DNA from: Sphagnum compactum
Taxonomy: Eukaryota > Bryophyta > Sphagnopsida > Sphagnales
Reading direction: 5' to 3'
NCBI GenBank assembly: GCA_965153455.1
Contig: OZ234497.1
Span: 16,237,872-16,301,871, forward strand
Length of the DNA stretch: 64,000 bases
The notes under the pieces were generated by a model. It had not been told where the DNA came from, did not search any database, and saw only the letters and a program-made list of their open reading frames with translations. Shown piece by piece: positions 1-12,602 of this stretch; positions within the stretch are counted from its first letter, which is position 1; each line of letters begins with the position of its first letter. Made by a program: the position numbers and the translations under genes.

Positions 1-3000
1 TGACTAATGTGCTAGTGAGTTCATGTCATAATTGATAGGTCTTCTTTTACTAATTCCAAATTTGTGTAATGTCCATTTTGATTGAAATTTCAAGAAAAAA
101 AGATCGGAAGAAAAACATGATTTGTTATAATGTAATGGCTTGGTTTTTCTTTGTGGAGGTGAGAGGTTTAACTCCCACTTGTGACACCTAGGTAGATACC
201 CATTTTCTAATTGAATATACATTATATGTATTTTCATCTACCATGATTATAATCATGAAAATCACATATGGAATGGCGTAAAAACAACTACATTTATAAC
301 CATATGTGCAATCATAACAACCATTTTTCAACATAATACAAATTAAAAAATAAACTGAAATAATTTAATGGAGTGTAAAATTAATGTACATTAATAAAAA
401 ATTATTTCCTTCAATCATTCAAATAAAAACATTGAATATATACCAATTTTATAATGAGTTTTATTGTTATTTTATATTTACTTGTTACCAACCTTGATAA
501 AATAATTTGTCTCTATATTATTATGTTTATACCAAAAAGATGTTATGATTAGGTTGTTTAAAACCATTCAAATAGGAAGACATTGGTTGGCTCAAAAATT
601 TCAAGATTGCCAAAAAATATGGCTTGATAGAAAAAATTGCTTACATAAAAGATGAAGATTCAAATTTGAAAAATATTAAATTAGTTTTAAAATATGTTAT
701 TATTTGCACAATATGTTTAGGTTAAAAGAACATCTTCAAGGCATATGCTTTGGATATTATACCTTTTCAAATTTAGCTTGTTATTGCCTAACAATGTAAG
801 AAACAATGTGCAATGGGCATGCATTATGTTTCAATTAAATTAGCTTAACCTTGTTATAAAAATATTTTATGTGACTTAGGAAACATTTGAAGCTTGACAA
901 GAATGATGTAAAGCTTGGGTTGATTTTGGTTTATGTGCAGCAAAGTTAAACAACTCTATGAAAACAAGGTGATTTATTAAATTGTGTTATATGTTTTTTA
1001 GTTGTTTGCTTGGATGACTCACCTTTGTGACTATTTTAACATTAACATTTGGGTAATTACATTCTTTAAGTTTCTTATACGATTGTTTTGTTCCAAGGGG
1101 CTCTTTGATATTGAGATGTTATTATTTGGTGTTAGAGTGAACTTATTATTATTATTATTTTGAAGCACAATTCTAGACTTGATGAGTTGTTGCCATCCCC
1201 AAGTCAAGCTTAGTGGAAGAGGGCTGGTAGGGCTTTCACTTGCACACCATTGAATGTGAATCCAAAATTTTGTTTTGAGGTACTAAGGTTCAACCGTTGA
1301 GCCATCACCCCTTAAGGTAGAACAAACATATTATGACCAAAATCATTAGTAATGTGCCCCAATTTTTAACATGGCATGTGGTCCCTGTGTTTTCTTTAAT
1401 AGTTGTTGTCCATGCATTCAATCTATTAAGAGGTCATTAGTTATTGACTAATATTCTTCAAGAACCCATTTTTATGATCATCAAAACTCATGAAAAATCT
1501 AACAACAGAGTCATTGTTGACAATCCAATAAGCAATGATCCTGGAGGATATGACGTAACATTGGAAAATATTGTTATGAAGATAGAGAAATAAGTGTGCC
1601 ATGTTCTCAAGCATTTTGAAAATAAATGATAGAAAAAAACACATAATATGATATCCTTCATGTTAAACCCTTGTTACAAAATTTTTTGCTATGCTTTTTC
1701 ATTTGTTGGGTGGGACCAAACTGTCTCTATTGTGGAGGAATGATACTTAAATGTTTTTACCTATGCTATTAGAATGTAATCAACACTTACAATGTCACTT
1801 GGATGGATAGTTGAAGGTAGTTTGTTTGAGACATCTTCTAATGAAGATTATAGTTGGTACATTCAAGCTATTAAAACTTAGGCTCAACTATTAGGTGGTG
1901 TGTTTATAAACGAGGACCAATTGCTATTGATTGTTCAATTCTTTTTAGCACCCAATTAAATTGCTTGAAATAATTTTGGAACATAAGTACACTATTTCAA
2001 AAGTGATTTTCCAATAATTGTTTTCTCTCTAGTTAGTATTTTGTCTAATATAAAACAATGTAAAATAAGTGTAAGATTCAATTTGAGAGCCTTGATAAGT
2101 TTATTTTTGTGAGCTCGAACTATATAAATCTTCACCATAGATGTAAAGCCCCTTCTAATTTGATCAAATTAATTGATGTTTAACTCTTAACAACCAAAGC
2201 CCTTTTTACAACCATTTTACCTCTCTTCAAAGCCTTAGTTAAAAATATAGTTCAAGATACTCATCCATAGATGACATTACAAATCCAATTATTGGATTCA
2301 AAGATCACACATTCAAAAATCTTTGATAAAACTTCTAGACAAAATCAAGCAAAGACCAATGAGAATTAAGCTAAATTGAGCCCACATAGGAACGACGCAA
2401 ATGTAACCCAAGGTTGGATCTAAAGCTTCATTAACACAAATGGATTTTTGACATGACATTAATGCAGACATCTTAAGATGTCACTCACAATGAAGCCTGG
2501 TTTTTAAAAGAAATTTAAAGCCAAAATGCGGTTCTTCAAAGTATGAATGAAACAATTTTTGGAATGTGAAAATCTTTGAAAACAAGTAGCAACTTCAAGG
2601 GGGTTATAATGTTGGAACTTGTAGATCACCTCCAAATGACGAGTTTCTAGAGTTTACCCCTACTACCCAGTTCTAATTCCCACCACCCTAATTGTTGCAA
2701 GCTTAAGTCCAGATTTTTCAGCAATTCCAAGAAATAATAATAAATTAGTGCCTAACCAGGCTAGGTACTAAGGTAATGGAATTTTTTGGTAATATCAGTT
2801 ACTTTTTTAAAAAAATCTTATTACAAAAACCAGATTAAACTGATATTAAAGTAAAAAGACAACCGCCCACCACTGATATGTACCAGCCAAGTAAGCAGCA
2901 GGAGCTATATGACAGGTTAGTCAATTTAATATACCCACCAAATCAGCTACATCTTTGACCCAGATATGCCCTTGATATACCCGGGAACCAGCCGTATTCA

Positions 3001-3524
3001 CACAGCACATTCCGTATAAGCTCAGGTACTTGTGTAGAGCTTTAGTCAGATTTTAAAGTAAGCAAACTTACTTATGAAATGATGTCTCCAAGAATCTGTT
3101 ATGGCCTCGAAACTCCATCACAAATATGTACATACCCCAAGATTTTGGTACAACAGGATAGATATACCGTAGTCTCCTGAGTCCTTTTCCAGCTCACCTT
3201 TGGGCAGTAAACAATAGCCTTGTGGTGTTGATTTGAGTGGCTTCTTGGCCACATTCCCAAAAGCTCATCAAAATATATATTTATCAAAAGCTTCTATGTT
3301 TTCTATGTTGGGGAGTTTCTCATAATTTTTTTGTGTGATGGGCCAATCAAAGAGGCCACTAAAAAAAAAATTGAACTTTGAGGGCCATCACAACTAATGA
3401 TATGAATTAGACTATATCACACTATCTATGTACCACAATTAGTGCCCCAAGCATTAGCGTGGGGCAAAAATGGTGGCCAACAAATTTAAGCATGGGTGGC
3501 TTTTTGCATCACGACACACTTTTG
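1..3524. other. AT-rich stretch without a recognised gene
   Basis: No reading frame here has recognisable protein motifs, and the longest open frames are under 80 codons. The sequence is AT-rich with homopolymer and ATT-type runs (an ATT run near 1144-1160). The part from about 2640 to 3100 is less AT-rich than its surroundings and may be an old repeat, but I see no boundaries. Confidence 0.6.
1195..1316 (-). repeat. possible tRNA-derived SINE head
   Basis: On the minus strand, 1291-1304 reads TGGCTCAACGGTTG, close to a pol III A box (TGGCNNAGTGG type). It is followed about 30 nt later by GGATTCACATTC, a poor match to a B box. A pyrimidine-rich stretch and an AT-rich tail follow. Only one copy is visible in this window and the B box is weak, so this is a tentative call. 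Confidence 0.25.
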
Positions 3525-3836
3525 TTTTGGTTTAGTTTGCAAGGTCATTGTGAAGGTCTAAAAGTAGTTCTATTCTTTTCACCTACATGGGTGAGTCGCA
3601 TGTAAAGATCACAAGAGGCAAACTTTTTTTTTGGTTTAGTTTGCAAGGTAGTTGTGGAGGTTCAAAAAGAGTTTCATTCTTTTCACTTGTGTGAGTTGAC
3701 CACATGAACAAAACACTAGAGATAAATTTGTGTTTTGGTTTAGTTGGCAAAGTGGTTGTGGAGGTCCAAAGAAGTTCTATTCTTTTCACTTATATGGGTG
3801 CACCACATGTACAGAAAATTAGAGGTTTAATTTTGC
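3525..3836. repeat. three tandem copies of a 104-bp unit
   Basis: The unit starts TTTTGGTTTAGTTTGCAAGG and recurs at 3525, 3629 and 3733, an exact 104-bp spacing. Each copy contains a GTTGTGGAGGTYCAAA-type core and TTCTATTCTTTTCAC-like text. Copies differ by scattered substitutions, so the duplication is not recent. The short open frames read through it are by-products of the repeat. Confidence 0.85.
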
Positions 3837-4303
3837 TTTTTAATTTTCTCATCATTTTTAAAATTTTCCATTGTTTTCATGAAACATTTTGTTCTTCTTC
3901 GTGCTATGGAGAGACAAGAGAGTTGCATGCTTACTGAAAATAGAACTTGTCTTTTGCATGGAGATTTACAAACAGTTTCAGTTTTGAGATCACTGCAAAT
4001 TAGTGGACTATGTGAACAATTCTAAAGTTAGGAGTGTGTCAAAAGTGAATATTTTTGTTTTGGGTGATGAACCAATCAGAGAGGTCTATCACCAAAAGAA
4101 AAATAAATGTGTCAAGGTTATCCCCCCAAACTAATTAATGTGAATCACACTATTGAGGCTAACACAGAATCCAGGTACCCAGCGATCTCCATCTATGCCC
4201 AGATTTTGAACCTATTATTCATAATGCCTACAACCTCAGAAGACGTATTAGTTGCTAACCTCCTCTGTCTCTGAGGTTGTTGACCCTTGCCTCAGCTCCA
4301 GAA

Positions 4304-4638
4304 ATTGGCTAGAGGACAGTTTGTGATGGCGATAGTCAAGACTTGTGGCAAGATTGTCATCAGCGTCGTACATAGGGCAAATTTGGGGTCATTGATTTCT
4401 GTAAAGGTTGTTGGATCTTGTTTGATTTAGTTAATCTTTTGATTTGTTAAAGATCTTTGCCATGGATTGAAGATTGGCTAGACAGTTTGTAATGGCAATA
4501 GTCAAGACTTGTGGCAAGATTGTCATCAGCGTCGTACATAGGGCAAATTTGGGGTCATTGATTTCTTTAAAGGTCGTTGGATCCTGTTTGATTTAGTTAA
4601 TCTTTTGATTTTGTTAAATGTCTTTGCCATGGATTGAA
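4304..4638. repeat. tandem duplication of about 167 bp
   Basis: The segment beginning ATTGGCTAGA at about 4304 is repeated from about 4473. Both copies contain GTCAAGACTTGTGGCAAGAT and CATGGATTGAAGATT. Differences are a handful of substitutions and small indels, so this duplication looks younger than most repeats in the window. Confidence 0.9.
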
Positions 4639-7600
4639 GATTAGCCATGTCAAATTGTGATATATCCAAATTGCATTTTCATATACATTTATGGACAGAT
4701 TTAGAGGTTGGCCTTCCATGTGACATTAGGCAGGTGCTTTGAAGGCATATCTGACGGCAGCCAACAAAAATGACTAATTATAATCAATAGATACCCACTC
4801 TTTTAAGAAGGGGTATTAGCCTAGGTCAGGATACTGATTGGTAATGAGCATGTATTTTTGAAAATGAAAGAATCATGAATAAAAGAGGATTCCAAATTGT
4901 CCCACATGTCATGGAGAAAGATAACATATCATTGTGAAGGACTCTGGTGCTTGATCATCATGGGATTGTCAAAACTCGGTAAAGAACTCCAAGGTTTTTC
5001 ACTTTGTATTTGTACATAGTAAACTCCCCCCCCCCCTCACACAAGATTCTTTTCTCACATGAAGAAGCAGAAGCCTTCTGCTGATCACTGCAGGCATTTG
5101 AATTAAAAAACCTTACATGCTTTACTGTTGGGGAGGCCTGCCCCCATGGGCCTCTCCTCTTTTTTGGGCATACATCCTCAGGCTACCACACTCAAGCTAT
5201 ACCCTTCAAATTAGAGGAGACACTGGAAAGCATGCATTCCCCCTCTAAGCAAACCACCATCACTTTTTTTTTCTTTGTATTGTCACGTTGCTCACCAGCA
5301 TGAATCTTACCTATTTGACTTTTCCTGACTTACCTCTAACTTACCCCATTTTTAGTGGAACCTGGGCCTTCCCAAATTTCAGATAGTCATTTGAAAAACA
5401 AGAAAAAAATGGCAAGCCTTTATGTATTGGAAGGTCTAGCTATGTGGGTATTTTGGATTTTTGACCTTCCTCAACCTACCTACCGGTCTCAGGGATCTCA
5501 AATCTGAAAGGCTAGCATACAAAGACCTTCTCCTATATGTAAAGCGCAGCACCTTTTTTTTCTTTGTATTTTTTGGTCACTCACTTGCAGTAAGAAAACC
5601 TGTTTCATGGACATCAAGGATTTTAAAGTCTCTTCCATATTAGCTGTTATTCATAGCCACCTCAACTATTGGGATTAGAGTACAAACATATCTTAACAGA
5701 AAGATTACCCAGCAGTCATTGTGTTAGTACTAGGTTACCTTACAAAGTGCACAACCAGCCTTGCCAGAAGTTGAGGTTATCAAAATTTTCAAGGTACGGT
5801 TGATGGAAGCGCCCCACCCAAGATTCAGTTAGCCCCAATAGACATACACTAGAAGACATGTTTTTGTTTCTTCATTTGGAGGGGAGGTCGTTCGGTATCA
5901 GATACCACCCAAAGGCAGCCTGAGGACAGGAAGTGCCCCAAGGCACGAACTGAGGGAAGGACCAGTACTAGGAATGCACCGATCAGAGGGTGTAGTAACC
6001 TGGCAGATTTCTTTTCCTTTTTTCTGTGCTACCATGTCCCATATCACAGAAAAAAGAGTCAGGGCACCTTGAAAAACAAAAAGCCCTCTCTGCCCAGTAT
6101 TTTTAGGAGGCAATATTATTGCAAAGAACATCCCCTCGACTATTACAACAAATTCCTGCCAGGTTACCAAATGGGGAACAATAGTTTGTCTGGAATATTA
6201 GAAGCTCTTTGCTCCATTTTTCCTATCAAACTACAGAAATCTCAGGGGATTTCAGATTTGCTCTAGGGGTTGGAACTGGGCCAGATCCTTTGGTATCCAA
6301 GTGCTCGGGAAAAGTCAGCCTAAATTCTCAATATGGAAACATTTTCAAATCTAAGTGATTTATTGAATTTTAGTGTAGTGGTTGTAATATACCATAGTAA
6401 TCCAAATGACTTGAGATCTTGTTTACAATCTCAGAGTCTTGTTTTAGATCTCAACAATGTTGAGCAATGTGGCATACCAGAGGTTATTACTCTTTGCAGA
6501 CTCCAAAGCCTCCTCCTCAACAATTTGAAAAATCCATCAATTAATTAATATAAGGTGTCATGCCATACATTTGCAATTGATGAAAGTTGGGTATTCATGT
6601 TCTATTTTAATTAAAGGCCAATACTTTAGAGTCAAACAGAAAGAATTTGGAAGAATGCATGGGATTCCATTATTTGTAGCTTGTAGTTCTAATACTTATT
6701 TACAATTACAGAGTACTGTAAAAAAACAAATTCAGTCTATTTTGAGGACTACTTCAGACTGAAATCTGGCACAGGGCTTCCTGCTTCAATGAAAGATCCC
6801 CCACTAGCCTCTCAGGTTACCTTCCATAATTTGGAAGGTACCTCTTTCTTATACAATACTTTGGGTTTTACTCTTCTGGTTCGGACTTGGGTCCTCTCCC
6901 TTTGCTGGGTGCTTTGTTTAATGGAGTTCGCCAGGGTTTCATCATTTGTTTATCTATCTTCATTTAATCTCTCCTTCTTTGGCATTTAAAGTGAGTCTTG
7001 AAGAGCAAACACAAAATTTCAAGATTCTTTCCACAAATTTCGGTAGCCTGCACTTGGCCTCACGACAGGCACCTCCAATCATGAAGAGTCAAGGCTGACC
7101 CTTCTTTGTACTAAAGGCCAAAGTTCAGCATAGAGTTAATTATCAATGTATACAGCTATGCAAGTGAAAAGTCTTTCAAAAAAAGGGCAGTTGCCTCGTG
7201 TTTCGGGGGAATCTACCAGCAATGGACGTCCTTGGAGCATTGGCTGGTGTGTTACCAAGTAAGGGGCAAGGTCAGTGCAACACGTGGGGATTTTCATGAA
7301 CAACTTAAGTGGCTCTTTTTAGGGTTCAGGCCCAGGCCCCCAGGATGTCATGAATCCTGACCAGTGTTTGGAGGTTCTTCCTTTTTGGAACCATGGGTTA
7401 GGGTAGAGCATACGTATTCCATGGATCAACTATCTTGGTTGACTGTACTGACGCATTCTCACTAACTTAATAGCATGCCATATGTCCCGCATCAGATGTG
7501 GTTCTTGTGTTTTTATGATTGTAACATGAGTTATCAGCATTAGGGTTTTCAGTGTAGCTAGCGAAGTGTGTATTTTGGTTTTCATAAGGGTTGGACCACT

Positions 7601-10524
7601 TTATATCATTTCCTTTTGGTTTTCTTATTTTCAATTCAAGTTTTCATGTTTTGGGTGCACCAGTGGGATTCACATCATTCATTGAATCATTTGTGATTGA
7701 AGTTTTTCATGAGAATTTTGGAAAGATATCTAGTTTCTCTATGCTTGCAGATCCTTAGACGGTTTTTGCGATGCTCTCATTGTGCTATGCCTGGTGCTCG
7801 GACTATTTGCTTCATACAATGTTTTCATCTCCAAGTATTTTGCAGCACTATGTTGAGTTCAATACTCATACCATAACTACATTGGAAAAGTTACTTGATG
7901 CGAGATCTTTTGGTGGTTCTTTCGGTTACTTAATTCATCGTCAAACCATTTTTCTTGCTTTTTCGGGCATGCTTGGCCTCCTTTCTATGGTTCAGATTGC
8001 TACCCTCACATTCTTGGGATGTTGGGCACTAATCGCTCCTGCACTTGTCACTGATTTCCAACATGATGATTATCCTATTCTTCTAGATGCGGTAGCACAC
8101 GTTGAAATCAACACTTCCCCATTCCAAATGGCACTCAAAATGTTCGATTACCCCAGGTTGTCTGTTTTTAGGTCCCACCCTTTGAGAGCCTAATGGATTT
8201 GTTTTATTCCCAATTGCAAGTTTTTTTTACGGATCACTTACACGAGTAGGAATTTGTTTTGCTTATAGTAGATGTTCTTTTGGATATTTTGCGAACATGT
8301 TTCTATTCATGTGTGGGTCTAGGGGCAAGGATTTGGTTATTAACTTGTCTTACCACACCAACATTTTGTTTATCTGTAACCCACTTTCTTACAACATTAC
8401 GTACTTGTCTTGGTTTGTCACATTCTATAGTTGCCCATCTTTCACGATGTTAATGTGGTCATAACACTGACGATCTAAGTACCCATTTGCTTTGGTGCCC
8501 CTGTGGGAATGAATGTACAATAGCCCACAACACATTTCGGGATATTGTTGCAGTTATTATTTTGGAAAGTGGAGCACATGTTTAAAGGGAGGTTTTCCAC
8601 CTTTTCCTTCACCACACCCAATGACGAGTGAATATCCTTATCACTAGAAACGACTTTTGGACTTTAATGAATGTTGTCATTGTTGACCCAACTCACATAA
8701 ATATGGTGTAGTGAACATTGACGATGACAACACATGCAACGATGACATGTTTAGAAAAAGAACGATCATACGTCGAGCAAGCACCAAGCGATGATGGTTT
8801 TTTAGGAAAAGACATGATCATATGCCAAACAAACACCAAACGATGACTTCATTCCCCTTGCTATTGAAACGTATGGGTGCCTTCATTTTCGTTTTGATTC
8901 ATTTTTGACCGCTTGTGCATAGACCACTATTGCACATCATCAATAGTCTTCTTTAGTCCCCTCGATGCTTGTTTCTTATTATCGATAGCACATGTCCATT
9001 ACCTTGCAATGTGCGCAAGCCATAGCGATTCTTCAACAGGTTATTACACTTGGTTGTGGTTCTTCATCTTTCCCACACATCATAGCTATTGTTCTTCCGT
9101 CACTAACTAATTTGTGGTAGATGACAACTTTTAATCTTAACAGTTCTTTGTTATCATTGTTTGTCATTTTGTAGCTATGGGTCTTATTTGCATAAGGTTT
9201 TTACCTTTTTTTTGTTGATTGGTTGCTTTTGTTTTTTCTTTGGGTTGTGTCTACTTGTGCTCTCATTTGCTCTCATTTGCTGTGTATTTTGATGTATGGG
9301 TTCCCGCCCTTGATTTTTATATACATGGTTTTTCTTCTTCTTCTTCATTGGACAAGAGCTTTTCAATTATGCTACATATTGTGCAAACTTTTTACATTTT
9401 CATATCCCACTACTACTATTTCTCATGTTCTTGTTTCTTGTTTGTTGAACCTCATAACCCACCCTCATTTGTGTACCATAACCTATAAGCTGGATGCTCA
9501 GTACAATTGGTTATGTATGATAATTGGCTTGAGCATGCTGGTTACCATGCATAGTCTCAATAATCATGTACTTGAAGAGTTCATGGTAACCTAGGCACTC
9601 CCATTGGTTATCTAGTCCAAAGAACCAGTTCTGACTTTGACCACATAGAACTAGTTCTTGACCCTTAACCAGGGTTCTTAAAAAATCAAAGAGAACCTAC
9701 CTTACACCATTGATTCTTTGTCTGTTCTTACATGAGAACCATCAATTTTTTTGAAAGTTTTCAAAAACCCAAAACTGATAGTTCTTTTGATTATGGAAAT
9801 AATTAGAGATCTGGAACTTGAGGTTCTGAAATTCAGGAAATTTTCAAGAAATGAGAACTGCAGGTACTTATTGAAATCAAAGAACCAATAAAACCAATAA
9901 ATTAATTTTTTTGACAAACTATTAATGAGTATTGTTAAATAAATCTGAAATTAGAATAAAAAATTGTTGGATTCTTTTGAAATTAGATCAATAAAATCAA
10001 TGAGATTCCTATATTTCCTTATTGGAACAGAAATAGGAAGCCAAAAGAGACTCCAATGGATGAATTACTCATAAATGTGCAGGGCCCAAAGGGAAATCCA
10101 ATGAACTAATTAATCCCTAAACATCATACAAGCCCATATATGGGTTGCTTTTCGATGTAAATATGTGATGTCCTAATTTTTAAGGGTTAAGTTCATAAAT
10201 GTGTAACCCACAAGATTTTTTGTTATGGCTGTATCATGTCCTCTTATTGTTCCTCCAGAACAGCCAAAAAAGGAAGGATGGACCATCTATTTTCGAGGAT
10301 ACCATATTTTGGATGCTTTGAGAACTACAGAATGCATTAAAATTTTGAAACAAAAAAATAGAGTTTTTTATTAATCTCTTAATGATTTTCTTGGAATCTT
10401 AAGAAGAAATTTATTAAATATTTGACATTAAATCGCCAAACCTGCTAAGCTACTATAATATAAGTAAATGGGTAGGAAAATGTTTGAACACTAGCAATAG
10501 ATTATGTACACATAGGTAAGGGGT
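4639..10524. other. no confident gene; scattered open frames and small repeats
   Basis: The longest open frame is 7771-8193 (+, ATG start, 140 codons). It has a hydrophobic central part, but I recognise no family and see no splice-supported extension. A tandem duplication of about 52 bp lies at 8748-8850 (GATCATACG / GATCATATG, then ACCAARCGATGA in both). A run of C occurs at about 5027-5037. The 5.0-7.5 kb part is less AT-rich than its flanks and may contain decayed gene or element sequence, but nothing can be named. Confidence 0.5.
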
Positions 10525-10607
10525 GATTTTACTACCTGCCTACTAACAACCTACACTGTCTTGCAGGTGACATTGCAAGTTGTTAGTAGGAAGGTAGTAA
10601 AACAATC
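10525..10607. repeat. short hairpin element (MITE-like inverted repeat)
   Basis: The left arm GATTTTACTACCTGCCTACT (10525 on, continuing AACAACCT) pairs with the right arm around 10577-10607, which reads AAGTTGTTAGTAGGAAGGTA then GTAAAACAATC. The arms of about 28-31 nt match at nearly every position apart from a 3-nt indel, around a loop of about 24 nt. No target duplication is obvious. It could be a foldback MITE or simply a palindromic repeat. Confidence 0.7.
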
Positions 10608-11919
10608 AGCTAAGCTGACAACCACGGTTAGCTAATGGAATTGGAACCCAATGAAAAATTGTTTCCTGACTACTAACCATCCATCTTTCATGGTGTGTTG
10701 GTGGGTGGTGGTTCACTTTGGCAAAATAATCTTATATAAAACTATTGGTTTTATGTACCAATGGTTCTTTTCAGTGTTAACCAGGTCGAGGGTTTTTTTA
10801 GAGGAATTATAATGATTGAGTCTCATGTTTTCTATAGAATTGATGACCTATTGTTTCAGTTTAAACAGAAAAATCTCCAAAACTAAAACTTGTCAGTTTT
10901 GAGACCAGGTCCAAGTTTTTTAGATTGTCGATTCCCAAGTCAAGGAGTCTAAGTTTTATGAGGCCCATCAGTTCCATGTTCAAGGTCGGGCTAGTTCTAG
11001 AACTTTTTTGGCATTTGGTACATTCAAGTGCCCTCTCGCCCAAAAGAAAATAATTTGAAGAATAAGTAACACAAAAATGGAACAAGTGAAGGTTGAAATG
11101 TGAAAAAAAAACTTGTTTTTAGATCTTCCCATTAGGGCCAGAGACATTTGTCCCACCTGGAGAAATACCATATCCACTAAGTTCTTATTGTGAACTTTGA
11201 GTCCATTTTTTGAAAAAAATTACTATTTTAAGTGTTGCTCATTTGAAGTTGCCATACAAAAGAGAGCCAAACAACTCATTAACAAGTGCAAATCTCTAGC
11301 CAGCTCTGACCCTTTCATGAAATCTCTGGTTCTTTGAGTTTGAAAAATCTGGAACCAGATGTTCTGTGATTCCGAAAATTTTCCAAATTGCAACCTGAGG
11401 TTAACAACAAAATCAAAGACCTGCACAACACTGGTGCCAATCAAGGCAATGCCCTGCCAAGTTTCCAGAAGTGATTAAAAGTGTCGCCAAATCTGAGGCT
11501 TCCATAGCCACAGGCAATGTCAAGTCTTGTCCAAATTCATTTTCTTTGGCGGAAAGAAGTTGATGGGTCGATGCACACTCCTACCCAACCTGGGTCGTGA
11601 CAGAACATCTCATCAGCACATTCAATCATCCATGACGTCAAGCTACCAGCCCTTATTCCCAAGCCCTTTCCAGACAAATTAGTGAGATCACCAATTGAGT
11701 TTTGGCCGCTGTCCAATGGGAGGAGGTGCACTAGGAAGGACCCTTGACAACTGGCTCTTACTTTTTGTAGTAGTTTCAACAGAGGTAAATTGGAGCCCCA
11801 GAACTAAGGTTTCTTTGCCAAAATAAAGAAAATATTAGGAAATTCATGTACATATATACCTATATAACGTCCCCATCTGCAACAACCCAAAATAAACGGT
11901 CCCCCAATCTGGAGGTGGA
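10608..11919. other. no confident gene
   Basis: Several minus-strand open frames of 65-80 codons lie here. The one at 11537-11779 is the most protein-like in composition and sits in locally GC-richer DNA, but I recognise no family and find no partner exons. Text around 9810-9850 and 11336-11400 is loosely similar, suggesting old dispersed repeat. Confidence 0.4.
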
Positions 11920-11924
11920 AGCGA

Positions 11925-12110
11925 GAGAGTCCCCAATTTTTGTAAAATTCTCATCCTTGGGCTTTACATGGTGTAAAAATTGTGCTCCACTTTTACTTTT
12001 CATTTTTTTCCTGTGATGCCCAGTGGGTACTCACCCCATACCCATTGGGTATCATCACAGGAAAAACAATGGCCACTGGGCTTTACTACAACGGAAAGCC
12101 GCCAACCTCC
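11925..12110. repeat. GC-richer palindromic repeat upstream of MIR319
   Basis: This stretch reads GTCCCCAATTTTTGTAAA, then TGGGCTTTACATGGTGTAAA. It aligns across more than 100 bp with the units at 50000-50330 upstream of GCP4 (GGGCTTTACGTGGGATAAAAA). It ends in a palindrome: CCTGTGATGCCCAGTGGGTA (12010-12029) pairs with 12039-12061 apart from a 3-nt bulge, around a 9-nt loop. It lies about 160 bp before the probable TATA box of the MIR319 transcript. I read it as a dispersed repeat; a regulatory role is speculation. Confidence 0.7.
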
Positions 12111-12267
12111 AATTTCATAAAACCCGGTGGCCGAAATACACTTTGTGAGAGTATCTGGTAAATCTCCAGTAAATCTGGCCAGAGTTTTACGTGGATTTCA
12201 AAGGGGCCGGGCTTAGCTTCTAGCACTGCTCGGAAAGCTAGCCCAGGGTAGGACTGCACCCTGCATT

Positions 12268-12276
12268 CTATATAGG
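12268..12276 (+). promoter_or_regulatory. probable TATA box of the MIR319 transcript
   Basis: CTATATAGG lies in a GC-richer setting, followed by a pyrimidine-rich stretch (CTCTGCTACTTTGCTTCTTA) of the kind found at plant pol II start sites. A start near 12300 would put the miR319 foldback about 300 nt into the primary transcript, a normal distance for plant MIR genes. Support is motif and position only. Confidence 0.5.
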
Positions 12277-12602
12277 GCCCGCTCTGCTACTTTGCTTCTT
12301 ACCACAATCCTGATCTTTCACTCTGTTTTTCCTCTCCTCGCGTTCTACTTCCTAAAGTCGCCAATGATCTGCTGCGGCCCACCAGGCTGCTCTTTTCACT
12401 CCCCTCTCCTTTTTTCCTTCTGCTTTCAACCACTTTCTCTGCCATTTGTGGGAACTGTCTCCCGGTTAGACCTCGCAGCAGAAGTCTCGAAACCTGCTGA
12501 AAAGATGTCTCTTATATTACGTATTAACTGCAGTTTCTCAACATCGGTCGGTCGGTTCATGCTCTTGAGGAGCATTTCTGAGCATTTCTCATTTATTTTC
12601 AT

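Noticed and set aside
7771-8193. 140-codon plus-strand frame as a gene
   Set aside because: Starts with ATG and is hydrophobic in the middle, but shows no family motif, no splice partners and no sign of selection that I can see.
9219-9594. Overlapping 89- and 123-codon frames in T-rich DNA
   Set aside because: Two frames over the same T-rich stretch; composition alone explains them.
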